A DNA stretch of 64,000 nt from Aliigemmobacter aestuarii (GCF_004799285.1 NZ_SSND01000003.1:434001-498000), one strand, 5' to 3'; positions 22,857 to 31,982 are shown, numbered from the stretch's first letter. Made by a program: numbers and translations. Notes: generated by a model from the sequence alone, not told the origin.

Positions 22857-25505
22857 ATGAGTGTGACGACCCAGATCAATGCCGTGCACGTCCTGTTTCT
22901 GGCCGAACCTCAGATCGCGCTGGATCAGGCTGCTGGCACCTATGACGCCAATCTGGCGGCAAACTCCCGCCATTACATGTGGCAGGGAACCCAGCAGCTC
23001 ATCCCGACCGGCATGGACGGCGACCCCGAAGGCTTTGCCCGCGGGTTGCGGATCGCCCTTCCCCAGGTCAACACGCTCCGGCTCAGCTTCAACGACTTTG
23101 CCTTCGACGAGAACGGCGCGCTGCATCCGCTTTACGAACGCTTCATCGCGGCGGCGGTCCAGCAGGGTTTCAAGCTGATCTTCGCCTATACCGACGGCGG
23201 GCTTCAGGAACTGGGCCGCTCGGGCATGACTGAAGACCAGCTTTACGCCGCGCTGGATGGCGAGGCGCATGACCGGATGATGCGGTCCTGGGACAAGATG
23301 ATGGACTGGCTGGACACCCATGCCGGGATCAAGTCGCAGGTCTGGGGGTATGAGCTGGCCAACGAACCGGCCGCCTACCAGAATGCCGTGGTGATGGCCC
23401 CCCGCGGGATGAAGGAGGCCGCCGAGGCGCGGTTCGTGGACCTTTTCGCCCGCCACATGGCCGAGGCCGCGCGCTTTGTGGACGCCCGCGCCGAGGGCAA
23501 GATCCTGATCCCCGGCTGGGGCTATTCGGCGCGGTTCGAGGAACTTGCCGAACATGCCGTCGGCACCCGGTCGGCGCTGCAATACCTGCGCGCCGCGGCG
23601 GGCGAGGATCTGGTCTGGGCGGCACATCTTTATCCGGGCTGGCACACCGGCCCCGACATCACCGACCCCGCCGCGCTGATCCGCGCCTACGAGGATGCCT
23701 TCAGCGTCCTGGGATCGGATGACATCCTGCTGACCGAAACCAACCTCGCCGGGGCGCTGATCAACGACTTCTCGCACCCGACGTCCGAAGTCACCGCATT
23801 CGCCCGCACACTGGAATGGTTCGCCACCCGCGGGATCGGGGTGACATGGTTCTCGGCCGCAGAGGCGGGCGCGTCGAACCTCGTGGTGATCGATCCGGGC
23901 ACCAACCTGCGGCTTCTGCATCAACATTCCTATGCCTTCGCGCTGAATGCCTTTTCCCTTGGCGGCGAGGCGGCGGCCCATGCCGGCGATGAAACCGTCT
24001 GGGCGCGGACCTTCACCGCGCGGCTGCGCAACGAGGCCTATGAGGCCGACTGGAAGGCGGGCCAGTATTTCGACATCCCCCGGCTTGTGGGAACCGCCTT
24101 CGGACAAGGCGGAAACGATCGACTGATCGGGAACGCGGGGGCCAACAACTTTCTTTACGGCGGCAGCGGACAGGACCGCCTGACCGGCGCGGGCTACGAG
24201 GATTTCCTGTTCGGGCAATGGGGCGACGATGCACTGGCGGGCGGCGGAAACCGCGACCTGCTGTTCGGCGGCACCGGCAACGATCTGCTGCGCGGGGGCG
24301 CGGGGGACGACACGCTGGAAGGTGGCGCCGGGATGGATCGCTTCGATGCCGCGCAGGGCAGTGACCTGATCACCGACCTGAAGACCGGACAGGGTGACCG
24401 CGTCTATCTGGGGCGCGGCTATGACAGCTGGACCGACATCGCCGCACGCCTGCGGTTCGATGCCGTGAACGGCGCCGCGGTCGATGATGTGGTGATCCGC
24501 CATGCCGACGGCAGCCGGACGGTGATCCTTGATGCCCGCGCCACCTTCGGTGCGGCATCGGTCGAATTCACGGGGCGCGCGGGCTGGGTCCAGGGCACAA
24601 GCGCCAGCGAAAGGATCGCGGCAGGCTTCGAGGATTTCAGCGGCATGCGATTCGAGGGCCAGGCGCGGCGGATCGAGGGCCTGGGCGGCAACGACACGAT
24701 CGAAAGCGGGCTGCGGTCGGACACCCTGTCAGGCGACAGCGGCGACGACCGGCTGGTCGCAGGCGGCGGCGCCACGCATCTTCTGGGCGGGGCCGGACGT
24801 GACCTACTGATCGGCGGGGCCGGCAACAACCGGATGGATGGCGGCAGCGGGGCGGACCGGCTGAACGGATCGGGCGGCACCGACCGGCTTTACGGCGGCG
24901 CGGGCAATGACCGGCTTTACGGACAGAATGGCGATGATCGCCTGAACGGGGGCACCGGGCGCGACCTTCTGTCGGGCGGGGCGGGGCGCGATACGCTGGA
25001 TGGCGGGGGCGACCACGACCGCCTGCTGGGCGGCGAGGGTGGTGATCGGCTTTCGGGCGGGAATGGCAACGACCTTCTGCAGGCCGGATCCGGGCGCGAC
25101 CGGCTGTCGGGGGGCGCAGGCAACGACCGCCTTCTTGCCGGGCCGGGCGCCGATACGCTCATGGGGGACGGCGGGCAGGACCGCCTGGTGTCGGCACTGG
25201 ACCGCACCATGATGGCGGGCGGCGCCGGGCGCGACACGCTGGTCGCCGACCTGTCGCGGGCGGGCCATGTCCTGACCGGCGGGGCCGACCGTGACACGTT
25301 TGTCTTCAAGGGCTTCGGCACCCGTTCGGATACGCGCAGCGTGATCGAGGATTTCAATCAGATGCAGGACCGCTTGATCATCGGGGGCCGCACGATCGAC
25401 CTTGACGACCTTCCGCGCGGAATGACCGGGCAGAACGGGCGCGACGGGTTCGTGCTGACCTTCGGCACCGGCGACAAGATCCTGTTCGACGATTTCTGGC
25501 TTTGA
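22857..25505 (+). CDS. Clan GH-A glycoside hydrolase fused to RTX repeats, secreted
   Basis: 882 residues. Residues ~1-400 form a (beta/alpha)8 hydrolase-like domain of clan GH-A (GH5-like). The acid/base motif is GYELANEPAAY (Glu170), the aromatic loop AAHLYPGWHTG (His257/Tyr259), and the nucleophile-type strand ILLTETNLAG (Glu295). From ~415 to 500 and ~600 to 830 run two blocks of GGxGxDxLx RTX nonapeptides, separated by a beta-rich spacer (~500-590). A serralysin-type end (SVIEDFNQMQDRLIIGG...ILFDDFWL) follows. No Sec signal: type I export expected. Substrate unknown; such enzymes can process exopolysaccharide. It sits between two one-carbon/corrinoid operons and has its own upstream terminator and ribosome site (GGAAG), which suggests insertion into that locus. 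Confidence 0.85.
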   Translation: MSVTTQINAVHVLFLAEPQIALDQAAGTYDANLAANSRHYMWQGTQQLIPTGMDGDPEGFARGLRIALPQVNTLRLSFNDFAFDENGALHPLYERFIAAAVQQGFKLIFAYTDGGLQELGRSGMTEDQLYAALDGEAHDRMMRSWDKMMDWLDTHAGIKSQVWGYELANEPAAYQNAVVMAPRGMKEAAEARFVDLFARHMAEAARFVDARAEGKILIPGWGYSARFEELAEHAVGTRSALQYLRAAAGEDLVWAAHLYPGWHTGPDITDPAALIRAYEDAFSVLGSDDILLTETNLAGALINDFSHPTSEVTAFARTLEWFATRGIGVTWFSAAEAGASNLVVIDPGTNLRLLHQHSYAFALNAFSLGGEAAAHAGDETVWARTFTARLRNEAYEADWKAGQYFDIPRLVGTAFGQGGNDRLIGNAGANNFLYGGSGQDRLTGAGYEDFLFGQWGDDALAGGGNRDLLFGGTGNDLLRGGAGDDTLEGGAGMDRFDAAQGSDLITDLKTGQGDRVYLGRGYDSWTDIAARLRFDAVNGAAVDDVVIRHADGSRTVILDARATFGAASVEFTGRAGWVQGTSASERIAAGFEDFSGMRFEGQARRIEGLGGNDTIESGLRSDTLSGDSGDDRLVAGGGATHLLGGAGRDLLIGGAGNNRMDGGSGADRLNGSGGTDRLYGGAGNDRLYGQNGDDRLNGGTGRDLLSGGAGRDTLDGGGDHDRLLGGEGGDRLSGGNGNDLLQAGSGRDRLSGGAGNDRLLAGPGADTLMGDGGQDRLVSALDRTMMAGGAGRDTLVADLSRAGHVLTGGADRDTFVFKGFGTRSDTRSVIEDFNQMQDRLIIGGRTIDLDDLPRGMTGQNGRDGFVLTFGTGDKILFDDFWL

Positions 25506-25629
25506 CGGGTGGTGACGGCCTGCCCGGCGCCGCCTTCGCCGGTTGAAGACCAGATTCTGCCGCAAACAGACATTGCAGCGCCCGCACCGCGCCCTAGAAC
25601 TGCTGATCAGCGAGCAGTCGGAGACAGAG

Positions 25630-26082
25630 ATGAGCGCAGCACGTCGTGTGGCGGTGGACGACCGCGCGGACGAAGCCTGGGGCGACCCGGCACGTGGCAC
25701 ATTGCATTGGCGCACGCTGATTTCGGGTGCGCTGACCGGCACCGAGGGCTTCGTCTGCGGCGTGGCCGAAATCGCGCCCGGCGAACATTTCGCATTGCAC
25801 TCCCATGCCGAGCCCGAAATCTATTTCGGCCTTGAGGGCGAGGGCGAGGTGATGATCGAAGGCGAGACGCACAGGCTTGCCCCCGGCGTTGCACTGTACA
25901 TTCCCGGACACGCAGTTCACGGCATCCCCCTTGCCCTGACCGGAATGCGCTGGTTTTACGTCTTCAACACCGACTCCTTCGAGCATATCGCCTATCGCTT
26001 CTGCCACGAAACCGAAGACACCCCCGCAGCGACCGTCGCCGCGGGTGCCGCACTGCAAGACACCCGGAGCCTGACCGCATGA
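25630..26082 (+). CDS. Cupin-fold protein
   Basis: 150 residues, one cupin_2 barrel. Motif 1 HSHAEPEIYFGLEGEGEV (His, His, Glu metal ligands) and motif 2 PGVALYIPGHAVHGI (last His) are both complete, so a metal centre is likely. No signal peptide. Start at 25630 chosen for the GGAGA ribosome site. Its stop overlaps the start of the corrinoid-activator gene by 4 bases, so they are co-translated; a role linked to that protein is inferred but unknown. Confidence 0.85.
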   Translation: MSAARRVAVDDRADEAWGDPARGTLHWRTLISGALTGTEGFVCGVAEIAPGEHFALHSHAEPEIYFGLEGEGEVMIEGETHRLAPGVALYIPGHAVHGIPLALTGMRWFYVFNTDSFEHIAYRFCHETEDTPAATVAAGAALQDTRSLTA

Positions 26083-28121
26083 CCGAAGACGATGCACTCG
26101 TGATCTTTACCCCCTCGGGCAAGAGGGGGCGGTTCCCGCTGGGAACCCCGGTCCTGACGGCGGCACGGCAACTGGGCGTCGACCTGGACAGCGTCTGCGG
26201 CGGGCGCGGCATCTGTTCGAAATGCCAGATCACGCCCGGCTACGGCGAATTTCCCAAGCATGGCGTGACAGTCGATGCGGATGCGCTCAGCGAATGGAAC
26301 GCGGTCGAGGAACGCTACAAGTCCAAGCGCGGCATGATCGATGGCCGCAGGCTGGGATGTCAGGCCAAGGTCATGGGCGACGTGGTGATCGACGTGCCGC
26401 CCGAAAGCCAGGTGCACAAGCAGGTGATCCGGAAGTCGGCCACCGAACGGGTGATCGAAATGGACCCGGCCACCCGGCTTTTCTATGTCGAGGTCGCCGA
26501 ACCCGACATGCATGAACCCACCGGCGATTTCGAACGCCTGGCCATCGCGCTCCGCGACCAGTGGCAGATCGAGGATGTCGAGGCCGACCTGCATCTGCTG
26601 CGCCGCCTGCAAACGACCCTGCGCAAGGGCGAATGGAAGGTGACCGTCGCCCTGCACAAGGGCAACCACGATGCGCGCCACACGATCCTGGACATCTGGC
26701 CGGGCTTTCACGAAGGCGGGATCTACGGGCTGGCGATCGACCTCGGGTCAACCACCATCGCCGCACATCTGTGCGACCTGAAGGACGGGCGCGTGCTGGC
26801 GTCGTCCGGCGTGATGAACCCGCAGATCCGCTTTGGCGAGGATCTGATGAGCCGGGTCAGCTATGCGATGATGAACCCCGGCGGCGATCAGGAGATGACC
26901 AACGCCGTGCGAGAGGCGATCGACAACCTGTCGCTGTCCATCGCGGCCGAGGCCGAGGTGCATGTGGGCGCGATCTACGAGATCGTCTTTGTCTGCAATC
27001 CCGTGATGCATCACCTCCTGCTGGGGATCGACCCGGTGGAACTTGGCCAGGCGCCCTTTGCGCTGGCCACCTCGGGCAGCCTGTCGCTGGAGGCGCGTGA
27101 CCTTGGCCTTGGCAACGTGAACCGCGCCGCGCGGGTCTATGTGTTGCCCTGCATCGCGGGTCATGTGGGCGCGGATGCTGCCGCCGTGGCCCTGTCGGAA
27201 GAACCGGGCAAGTCCGAGGACATGGTGCTGATCGTCGATGTGGGCACCAATGCCGAGATCCTTCTGGGCAACAAGACCCGCGTTCTGGCCTGTTCCTCGC
27301 CCACCGGGCCGGCCTTCGAAGGAGCGCAGATCAGTTCGGGCCAGCGCGCCGCCCCGGGCGCGATCGAACGGGTGGAAATCGACCCCGTCACCAAGGAACC
27401 CCGCTTCCGCGTGATCGGGTCCGACCTGTGGTCGGACGATCCGGGCTTTGGCGCCGCAACCGCGACAAGCGGCATCACCGGCATCTGCGGTTCGGGCATC
27501 ATCGAGGCCGTGGCCGAAATGCGCATGGCGGGCCTCGTCGATCCGGGCGGCCTGATCGGCGGCCCCGACCAGACCGGCACCGCGCGCTGCGTGGCCGAAG
27601 GGCGCACCCATTCCTATGTGCTGCATGACGGCAGCGCCGAGGGCGGCCCGCGCATCATGGTGACGCAGGGCGACATCCGCGCCATCCAGCTTGCGAAATC
27701 CGCGCTTTATGCGGGCGCGCGGCTCTTGATGGACGAGATGGGAGTCGACACCGTTGACCGGGTCACTCTGGCAGGGGCCTTCGGCGCCCATATCAGCCCG
27801 AAACACGCGATGGTGCTGGGGATGATCCCCGACGCGGCGCTGGACAAGGTGACCAGTGCGGGCAATGCCGCCGGCACCGGCGCGCGGATCGCGCTTTGCA
27901 ACGTGGCGGCGCGCGACCAGATCGAGACGACCGTGCACCAGATCCACAAGATCGAAACCGCGATCGAGCCGCGCTTCCAGGAACATTTCGTCAACGCCAA
28001 CGCCATCCCACACGCGACCGATCCGTTCCCGCATCTGGCCGGCGTGGCGTCCTTGCCCGAAGTCAGCTTCAACACCGCAGGGTCCGGGGCCGAGGGTGGC
28101 CGCCGCCGCCGCCGGGGCTGA
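26079..28121 (+). CDS. RACo-like reductive activator of corrinoid protein (DUF4445, 2Fe-2S + ASKHA)
   Basis: 680 residues. N-terminal [2Fe-2S] ferredoxin domain with Cys40, Cys46, Cys49 and Cys94 (CGGRGICSKC ... LGC). A linker (100-210) is followed by an ASKHA ATPase domain (about 220-640) with IYGLAIDLGSTTIAAHLCD, VLIVDVGTNAEILLG and GICGSGIIEAVAEM. Family knowledge: RACo/RamA proteins use ATP and a reduced iron-sulfur cluster to bring Co(II) corrinoid back to active Co(I). In Rhodobacterales the homologue supports the split methionine synthase, whose methyl-THF part is encoded at 21713. Alternatively it could serve an O- or N-demethylase corrinoid protein. C-terminal tail is arginine-rich (GGRRRRRG). 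A terminator hairpin follows. Confidence 0.9.
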   Translation: MTEDDALVIFTPSGKRGRFPLGTPVLTAARQLGVDLDSVCGGRGICSKCQITPGYGEFPKHGVTVDADALSEWNAVEERYKSKRGMIDGRRLGCQAKVMGDVVIDVPPESQVHKQVIRKSATERVIEMDPATRLFYVEVAEPDMHEPTGDFERLAIALRDQWQIEDVEADLHLLRRLQTTLRKGEWKVTVALHKGNHDARHTILDIWPGFHEGGIYGLAIDLGSTTIAAHLCDLKDGRVLASSGVMNPQIRFGEDLMSRVSYAMMNPGGDQEMTNAVREAIDNLSLSIAAEAEVHVGAIYEIVFVCNPVMHHLLLGIDPVELGQAPFALATSGSLSLEARDLGLGNVNRAARVYVLPCIAGHVGADAAAVALSEEPGKSEDMVLIVDVGTNAEILLGNKTRVLACSSPTGPAFEGAQISSGQRAAPGAIERVEIDPVTKEPRFRVIGSDLWSDDPGFGAATATSGITGICGSGIIEAVAEMRMAGLVDPGGLIGGPDQTGTARCVAEGRTHSYVLHDGSAEGGPRIMVTQGDIRAIQLAKSALYAGARLLMDEMGVDTVDRVTLAGAFGAHISPKHAMVLGMIPDAALDKVTSAGNAAGTGARIALCNVAARDQIETTVHQIHKIETAIEPRFQEHFVNANAIPHATDPFPHLAGVASLPEVSFNTAGSGAEGGRRRRRG

Positions 28122-28149
28122 GGCCCGCGCCGAATGTGCCGTAGGATCG

Positions 28150-28176
28150 AAGGGGGGCGTTGCCCCCCTTTGCTTT
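28150..28176 (+). terminator. Intrinsic terminator after the corrinoid activator gene
   Basis: AAGGGGGGC (28150-28158) pairs with GCCCCCCTT (28162-28170), loop GTT, followed by TGCTTTT. Confidence 0.75.
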
Positions 28177-28220
28177 TCCTTCGGGAAGTGATCTTGTCAG
28201 CGCGTCGGATGAGGTTTGTC

Positions 28221-28763
28221 ATGACACGGCGCTTTGTATTCCTGGTTTCTGGCGGTCGGCCAAACGGCAATACCGAACGGCTGGCCTATCGTGCCGCCGA
28301 CGCCCTGCCCGATGCGGTGCGGCAGGACTGGATCGACCTGACCACGCCCGCCCTGCCGCCCTTCCGCGACCTGCGCGGCGAAGAGGTGCCCCCGCCCGAC
28401 GGACGGCTTGGCGAGATCGCCCGCAGCCTGCGGCCCGCGACCGACATCGTCTTCGTGGCGCCGGTCTACTGGTATGCCCTGCCCGCCCCGGCAAAGCTTC
28501 TGCTCGACCACTGGTCGAACTGGCTCGAAGTGCCGGGATTCGACTTTGCCGACTGGATCCGGGGCAAGAACCTGTGGCTGATCACCGTGCGCGCGGATGC
28601 CGATCCGGGCGTCGTGGCACCTCTTGAGGCGGCGATGGAACGGACCGCGGGCTTTCTGGGGATGACCTGGCGCGGGGTGCTGAACGGGCTTGGGGACCAG
28701 CCCGGGGATGTGCTGGAGGACGCCGATACGCTGGCCCGCGCGCCCCGGTTTTTCACCGCTTGA
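28221..28763 (+). CDS. Flavodoxin-fold NAD(P)H oxidoreductase-like protein
   Basis: 180 residues. The opening FVFLVSGGRPNGNTERLAYRAA matches the FMN phosphate loop of the NADPH-dependent FMN reductase / NQO family. DIVFVAPVYWYALPAPAKLLLDHWSNW is the second FMN-binding loop (PVYW). Probably binds FMN and transfers two electrons; substrate not inferable. I chose the ATG at 28221 (GAGG 8 bases upstream); ATG 28209 is an alternative. Separated from the activator gene by a terminator and followed by a tRNA gene. Confidence 0.85.
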   Translation: MTRRFVFLVSGGRPNGNTERLAYRAADALPDAVRQDWIDLTTPALPPFRDLRGEEVPPPDGRLGEIARSLRPATDIVFVAPVYWYALPAPAKLLLDHWSNWLEVPGFDFADWIRGKNLWLITVRADADPGVVAPLEAAMERTAGFLGMTWRGVLNGLGDQPGDVLEDADTLARAPRFFTA

Positions 28764-28797
28764 CGCCGCGCGACCCATCGCTTACCTCAAGGCGCAT

Positions 28798-28871
28798 GCG
28801 GGTGTAGCTCAATGGTAGAGCCGCAGCTTCCCAAGCTGAAGACGAGGGTTCGATTCCCTTCACCCGCTCCA
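28798..28871 (+). tRNA. tRNA-Gly (anticodon CCC)
   Basis: 74 nt including encoded CCA. Acceptor GCGGGTG pairs with CACCCGC; D-arm GCTCAATGGTAGAGC; anticodon loop TTCCCAA gives CCC, reading GGG; T-arm GAGGGTTCGATTCCCTT. The anticodon stem has one end mismatch (G-A). No duplicated 3' end is visible downstream, so no att site. Confidence 0.96.
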
Positions 28872-28942
28872 TCCCCCGATCCTGAACGACGCGTGGCGCT
28901 TGCGCCGGGGCGCATTCATTGCCAGAAGGGCGGGACCACAGC

Positions 28943-29761
28943 ATGAAGCCAGGCGGACCGAGGATGGACAAACCCGTATACCTTGCCCCGGACACGAACA
29001 ACACGCTGGTCAACCGGCTGCTGGCGCCGTTCTTTCCGCGCTACCGGGTGCTGATGGAACTGGAACGCGAACCGCTGCACATGCGCGGGCCGCTGCGCAA
29101 CCTGATCCTCAGCCATGACAAGCGCTTCCTGTTCCTGCGGAACCAGAAATGCGCCTGCACGCAGACGACGCAACTTCTTTATGCCTATGGCAACCTCGGC
29201 GAGACCTATCCCGGCAATGTCCACCGCGCCGACAAGGGCATCTATGCCGCGCGCTATCGCTGGCCCGACATCCGCCCGGTGTTCGAGGCGCACATGGCCT
29301 ATCTGTTCACCTTCGTCCGCCACCCCGAAACGCGCGCCCATTCGGCCTTCCGCAACTTCTTTGTCGATCAGAAGAACATCGCCCGGCACAAGCACATGGG
29401 GCCGATGAAGGCGCATGGCTATGACCCGGCCCGCGGGGAAGACTACAACTTCGATGTCTTCCTCGACTATGTCGCCCACACGTTCGAGATTGACCGCCTG
29501 CGCACCGACAGCCACTGGCGGCTTCAGGTGGACAATGTCGCCTGGAAGGACATCCGCTTTGACGCGGTCGGACGGGTGGAAAGCTACGAGGCCGACATCC
29601 GCCGCATCTTTGCCGAGGGCGGCGCGCCGGATTTCCCGCCCGCGCATCTTCTGGCTGAACGCCACAACGTCTCGGGTGCGGCGCGCACGGCCGTGACGCC
29701 CGCGCAGCGCGCCCGGATCGAGACGCTCTACGCCCCCGATTACGAAGCCTTCGGATACTGA
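28943..29761 (+). CDS. Sulfotransferase-family protein
   Basis: 272 residues from ATG 28943 (ATG 28964 is also possible). Resembles sulfotransferase family 2 (carbohydrate sulfotransferase-like). The 5'-phosphosulfate loop equivalent is FLRNQKCACTQT (Lys-x-Ala-Cys-Thr) at about residues 60-71. The 3'-phosphate motif is TFVRHPETRAHSAFRNFF, with Arg and Ser spaced as in PAPS binders. A downstream HWRLQ...FDAVGRVESYEADIRRI segment is typical. Would transfer sulfate from PAPS to a sugar on a surface polymer; the acceptor is unknown. It lies just downstream of a tRNA gene, as accessory genes often do. Confidence 0.82.
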   Translation: MKPGGPRMDKPVYLAPDTNNTLVNRLLAPFFPRYRVLMELEREPLHMRGPLRNLILSHDKRFLFLRNQKCACTQTTQLLYAYGNLGETYPGNVHRADKGIYAARYRWPDIRPVFEAHMAYLFTFVRHPETRAHSAFRNFFVDQKNIARHKHMGPMKAHGYDPARGEDYNFDVFLDYVAHTFEIDRLRTDSHWRLQVDNVAWKDIRFDAVGRVESYEADIRRIFAEGGAPDFPPAHLLAERHNVSGAARTAVTPAQRARIETLYAPDYEAFGY

Positions 29762-29790
29762 AACAGGTCCGGACCAAAGAGGAGAAACCC

Positions 29791-30141
29791 ATGTCCGAAA
29801 TCAAGCGTATCGGCACCGGCCCCCGCATGAGCGAGGCGGTCTGCTACAATGGCATCGTCTGGCTTGCAGGCCAGGTCGGCAATCCCGGCGACAGCGTGGC
29901 CGACCAGACCCGCCAGTGCCTGGCCGAGGTCGACCGGATCCTGGCCGCGGCCGGCACCGACAAGACGCGGATCCTGTCGGCACAGATCTGGCTGGCCGAC
30001 ATCGCCAGCTTTGCCGAGATGAACGCCGTCTGGGATGCCTGGGTGCCCCAGGGCCACACACCCGCCCGCGCCACCGGCGAGGCCCGGCTGGCGGCACCCG
30101 ACTACAAGGTCGAGGTGATAGTCACCGCGGCACTGAAGTAA
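29791..30141 (+). CDS. RidA-family (YjgF/YER057c) enamine/imine deaminase-like protein
   Basis: 116 residues, with a strong GAGGAG ribosome site. Seen: GIVWLAGQVG, ADQTRQCLAEVDRILAAAG, ILSAQIWLADIASFAEMNAVWDAWVP and the catalytic-type arginine in TPARATGEARLAAPDYKVEVIVTA. The family hydrolyses reactive enamine intermediates from PLP enzymes; true RidA carries the Arg as here, but paralogues with other roles are common. Cytoplasmic, homotrimer in the family. Followed by a bidirectional terminator. Confidence 0.88.
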   Translation: MSEIKRIGTGPRMSEAVCYNGIVWLAGQVGNPGDSVADQTRQCLAEVDRILAAAGTDKTRILSAQIWLADIASFAEMNAVWDAWVPQGHTPARATGEARLAAPDYKVEVIVTAALK

Positions 30142-30158
30142 CCGGCGTTTCGAAAAAA

Positions 30159-30187
30159 AGAGAGGGGGGCTGTCTGCCCCCCTCTTT
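30159..30187. terminator. Bidirectional terminator between ridA and pgi
   Basis: AGAGGGGGGC (30161-30170) pairs with GCCCCCCTCT (30176-30185), loop TGTCT. A seven-A run just left of the stem gives a good T-run for leftward transcripts from zwf-pgi; the rightward T-run is short. Confidence 0.8.
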
Positions 30188-30313
30188 GGCTGCGCCAAAT
30201 TCACCCCCCGAGGGTATTTTCGCCAGGTTGAAAGACAATTTGAATCAAACTGGTTTCACTTTGGTCGAAATATCCCGGGGGTGAGGGCCGCAGGCCCGAG
30301 GGGGCAGAGCCCC
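30164..30313. repeat. Palindromic intergenic repeat, copy A
   Basis: About 150 bases shared with copy B at 62436-62590. Layout: a G/C hairpin (GGGGGGC-TGTCT-GCCCCCC), then an imperfect palindrome whose left end TTCACCCCCCGAGGGTATTT (30200-30219) is nearly inverted by AAATATCCCGGGGGTGA (30268-30284). After that comes a second small hairpin GGGCCGCAGGCCC and a GAGGGGG/GCCCCCT pair. No open frame. Probably transcribed in the pgi 3' region. Confidence 0.75.
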
Positions 30314-30354
30314 CTCAAAGGCCCAATCACGGCACAAGATCACGGCGCACAAGA

Positions 30355-31956
30355 TCACGGCGCAAGACGGGCGATCAGCGCGCGGGTCGAGGCGTCCTTG
30401 CCGGTCGCGGGCGCCGTCCCTGCGAGGATCGGCTGCACGGCCAGCGCCAGTTCCTTGCCCAGTTCCACCCCCCACTGGTCATAGGAGTTGATCCCCAGGA
30501 TCACCCCTTCGACAAAGACGCGGTGTTCGTAAAGCGCGATGATCTGGCCAAGGGTGAAGGGCGTCAGTTTCGGAATGACCAGGGTGGTCGAGGGCCGATT
30601 GCCGGGAAACACCCGGTGGCGGGCCTGCCTTTCCAGTTCGTCCCCGGCAAGCCCCTTCCGGGCCATCGCCGCGCGCGCCTCGTCAAGGCTGCGGCCGCGC
30701 ATCAGCGCCTCGGATTGCGCAAGGCAGTTCGCGACCAGAAGCTGGTGCTGGTGGGCCAGATCGGGCTCGTGCCCCTCTCGCGCGACGATGAATTCGCAAG
30801 GCACGATCCGGGTGCCCTGGTGGATCAGCTGATAGAAGGCATGCTGTCCATTGGTGCCCGGTTCGCCCCAGACCACGGGGCCGGAATGGAGCGCGAGGTC
30901 CTGGCCATCCATCGCCACGCGCTTGCCGTTCGATTCCATCTCGAGCTGTTGCAGATAGGCCGGAAGCCGGGCGAGGCGCTGGTCATAGGGCAGGACGGCG
31001 CGGGTGGCATGGCCCTGCACCTGATTGTGCCAGATCCCCACCAGGGCCAGCAGGACGGGCAGGTTCCGCGCGGCAGGCGCGCTGCGGAAATGGGCATCCA
31101 TCGCAGCCCCGCCGGCGAGGAAGGCGTCGAAATCGTCCGGCCCGACCGCGATCATCAGCGCAAGGCCGATCGGCCCCCACATCGAATAGCGCCCGCCGAC
31201 CCAGTCCTCGAAGCCGAAGACGCGGGACGGGTCGATGCCGAAGGCCGCCGTTCGATCAAGCGCGGTCGAGACGGCGGCGAACTGCGCCGCCGGATCGTCC
31301 ACGCGCGTCGCCATCCAGCGTTTCGCGGTTTCGGCATTGGTCATCGTCTCGATGGTCGTGAAGGTCTTGGAGGCGACGATGACCAGGGTCGTTTCCGGAT
31401 CGAGCCCCTTCAGCGTGTCGGCGATATGCGCGCCATCGACGTTCGAGACGAAATGGCAGCGCGGCCCGTCGTGGAAGGGGGCAAGCGCAAGTGTCGCCAT
31501 CGCCGGGCCGAGGTCGGACCCGCCGATGCCGATGTTGACCACATCGGTGATCGCCCCGCCCTGCCCCCGGAACCGCCCCTCGCGCACGTCACGGGCAAAG
31601 GCCGACATGCGCGCATGCACCGCGCGGACGCCGGGCATCACGTCCTGCCCCTCGACGATGACCGATCCGCCGAGGTTGCGCAGCGCGGTGTGCAGAACGG
31701 CGCGGTCTTCGGTTTCGTTGATCCGCGCGCCCGAGAACATCGCCTCGCGCCGGTCGGCAAGGCCCGAGGCCCCGGCCAGATCCAGCAGGAGCGACAGCGC
31801 GCCCCGGTCGATGTTCGTCTTCGCGAAATCGAAAAACAGCCCCCCGTCGGCGACCGAAAAATCCTCCATCCGGCCGGGGTCGGCCAAAAGATCGGCGATC
31901 CGCCGGCCTTCGGTGGTGCGGTTGTTCTCGGCCAGTGCGGTCCAGATCTGCTGCAT
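30355..31956 (-). CDS. pgi: Glucose-6-phosphate isomerase
   Basis: 533 residues. Interconverts glucose-6-P and fructose-6-P (cytoplasm). Seen: [15 protein letters not shown] (about 139-153), the PGI signature [20 protein letters not shown] (about 250-270), the catalytic Glu region [19 protein letters not shown] (about 360-380, catalytic His in GQHAF), and the Lys in [14 protein letters not shown] near 490-503. Length is typical of the long bacterial form. Starts 26 bases after the zwf stop; the gene for 6-phosphogluconolactonase, often between them in Rhodobacterales, is missing. Confidence 0.97.
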   Translation of the reverse strand: MQQIWTALAENNRTTEGRRIADLLADPGRMEDFSVADGGLFFDFAKTNIDRGALSLLLDLAGASGLADRREAMFSGARINETEDRAVLHTALRNLGGSVIVEGQDVMPGVRAVHARMSAFARDVREGRFRGQGGAITDVVNIGIGGSDLGPAMATLALAPFHDGPRCHFVSNVDGAHIADTLKGLDPETTLVIVASKTFTTIETMTNAETAKRWMATRVDDPAAQFAAVSTALDRTAAFGIDPSRVFGFEDWVGGRYSMWGPIGLALMIAVGPDDFDAFLAGGAAMDAHFRSAPAARNLPVLLALVGIWHNQVQGHATRAVLPYDQRLARLPAYLQQLEMESNGKRVAMDGQDLALHSGPVVWGEPGTNGQHAFYQLIHQGTRIVPCEFIVAREGHEPDLAHQHQLLVANCLAQSEALMRGRSLDEARAAMARKGLAGDELERQARHRVFPGNRPSTTLVIPKLTPFTLGQIIALYEHRVFVEGVILGINSYDQWGVELGKELALAVQPILAGTAPATGKDASTRALIARLAP

Positions 31957-31982
31957 CGTCCTTTGTTCCCCCTGGCGCCCTG

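Noticed and set aside
24100-25400. Repetitive DNA that could be taken for a CRISPR or tandem array
   Set aside because: The repeats are RTX nonapeptide codons in one open frame, with no constant repeat/spacer spacing.
25630-26082. Cupin as a DMSP lyase
   Set aside because: It shares the H-x-H...E-I-Y pattern, but that is common to many cupin_2 proteins; the neighbours are corrinoid-related and no DMSP genes are present.
28798-28871. tRNA-Gly as an integration site for an island
   Set aside because: No duplicated tRNA 3' end downstream, no integrase; the following genes are a sulfotransferase and RidA only.
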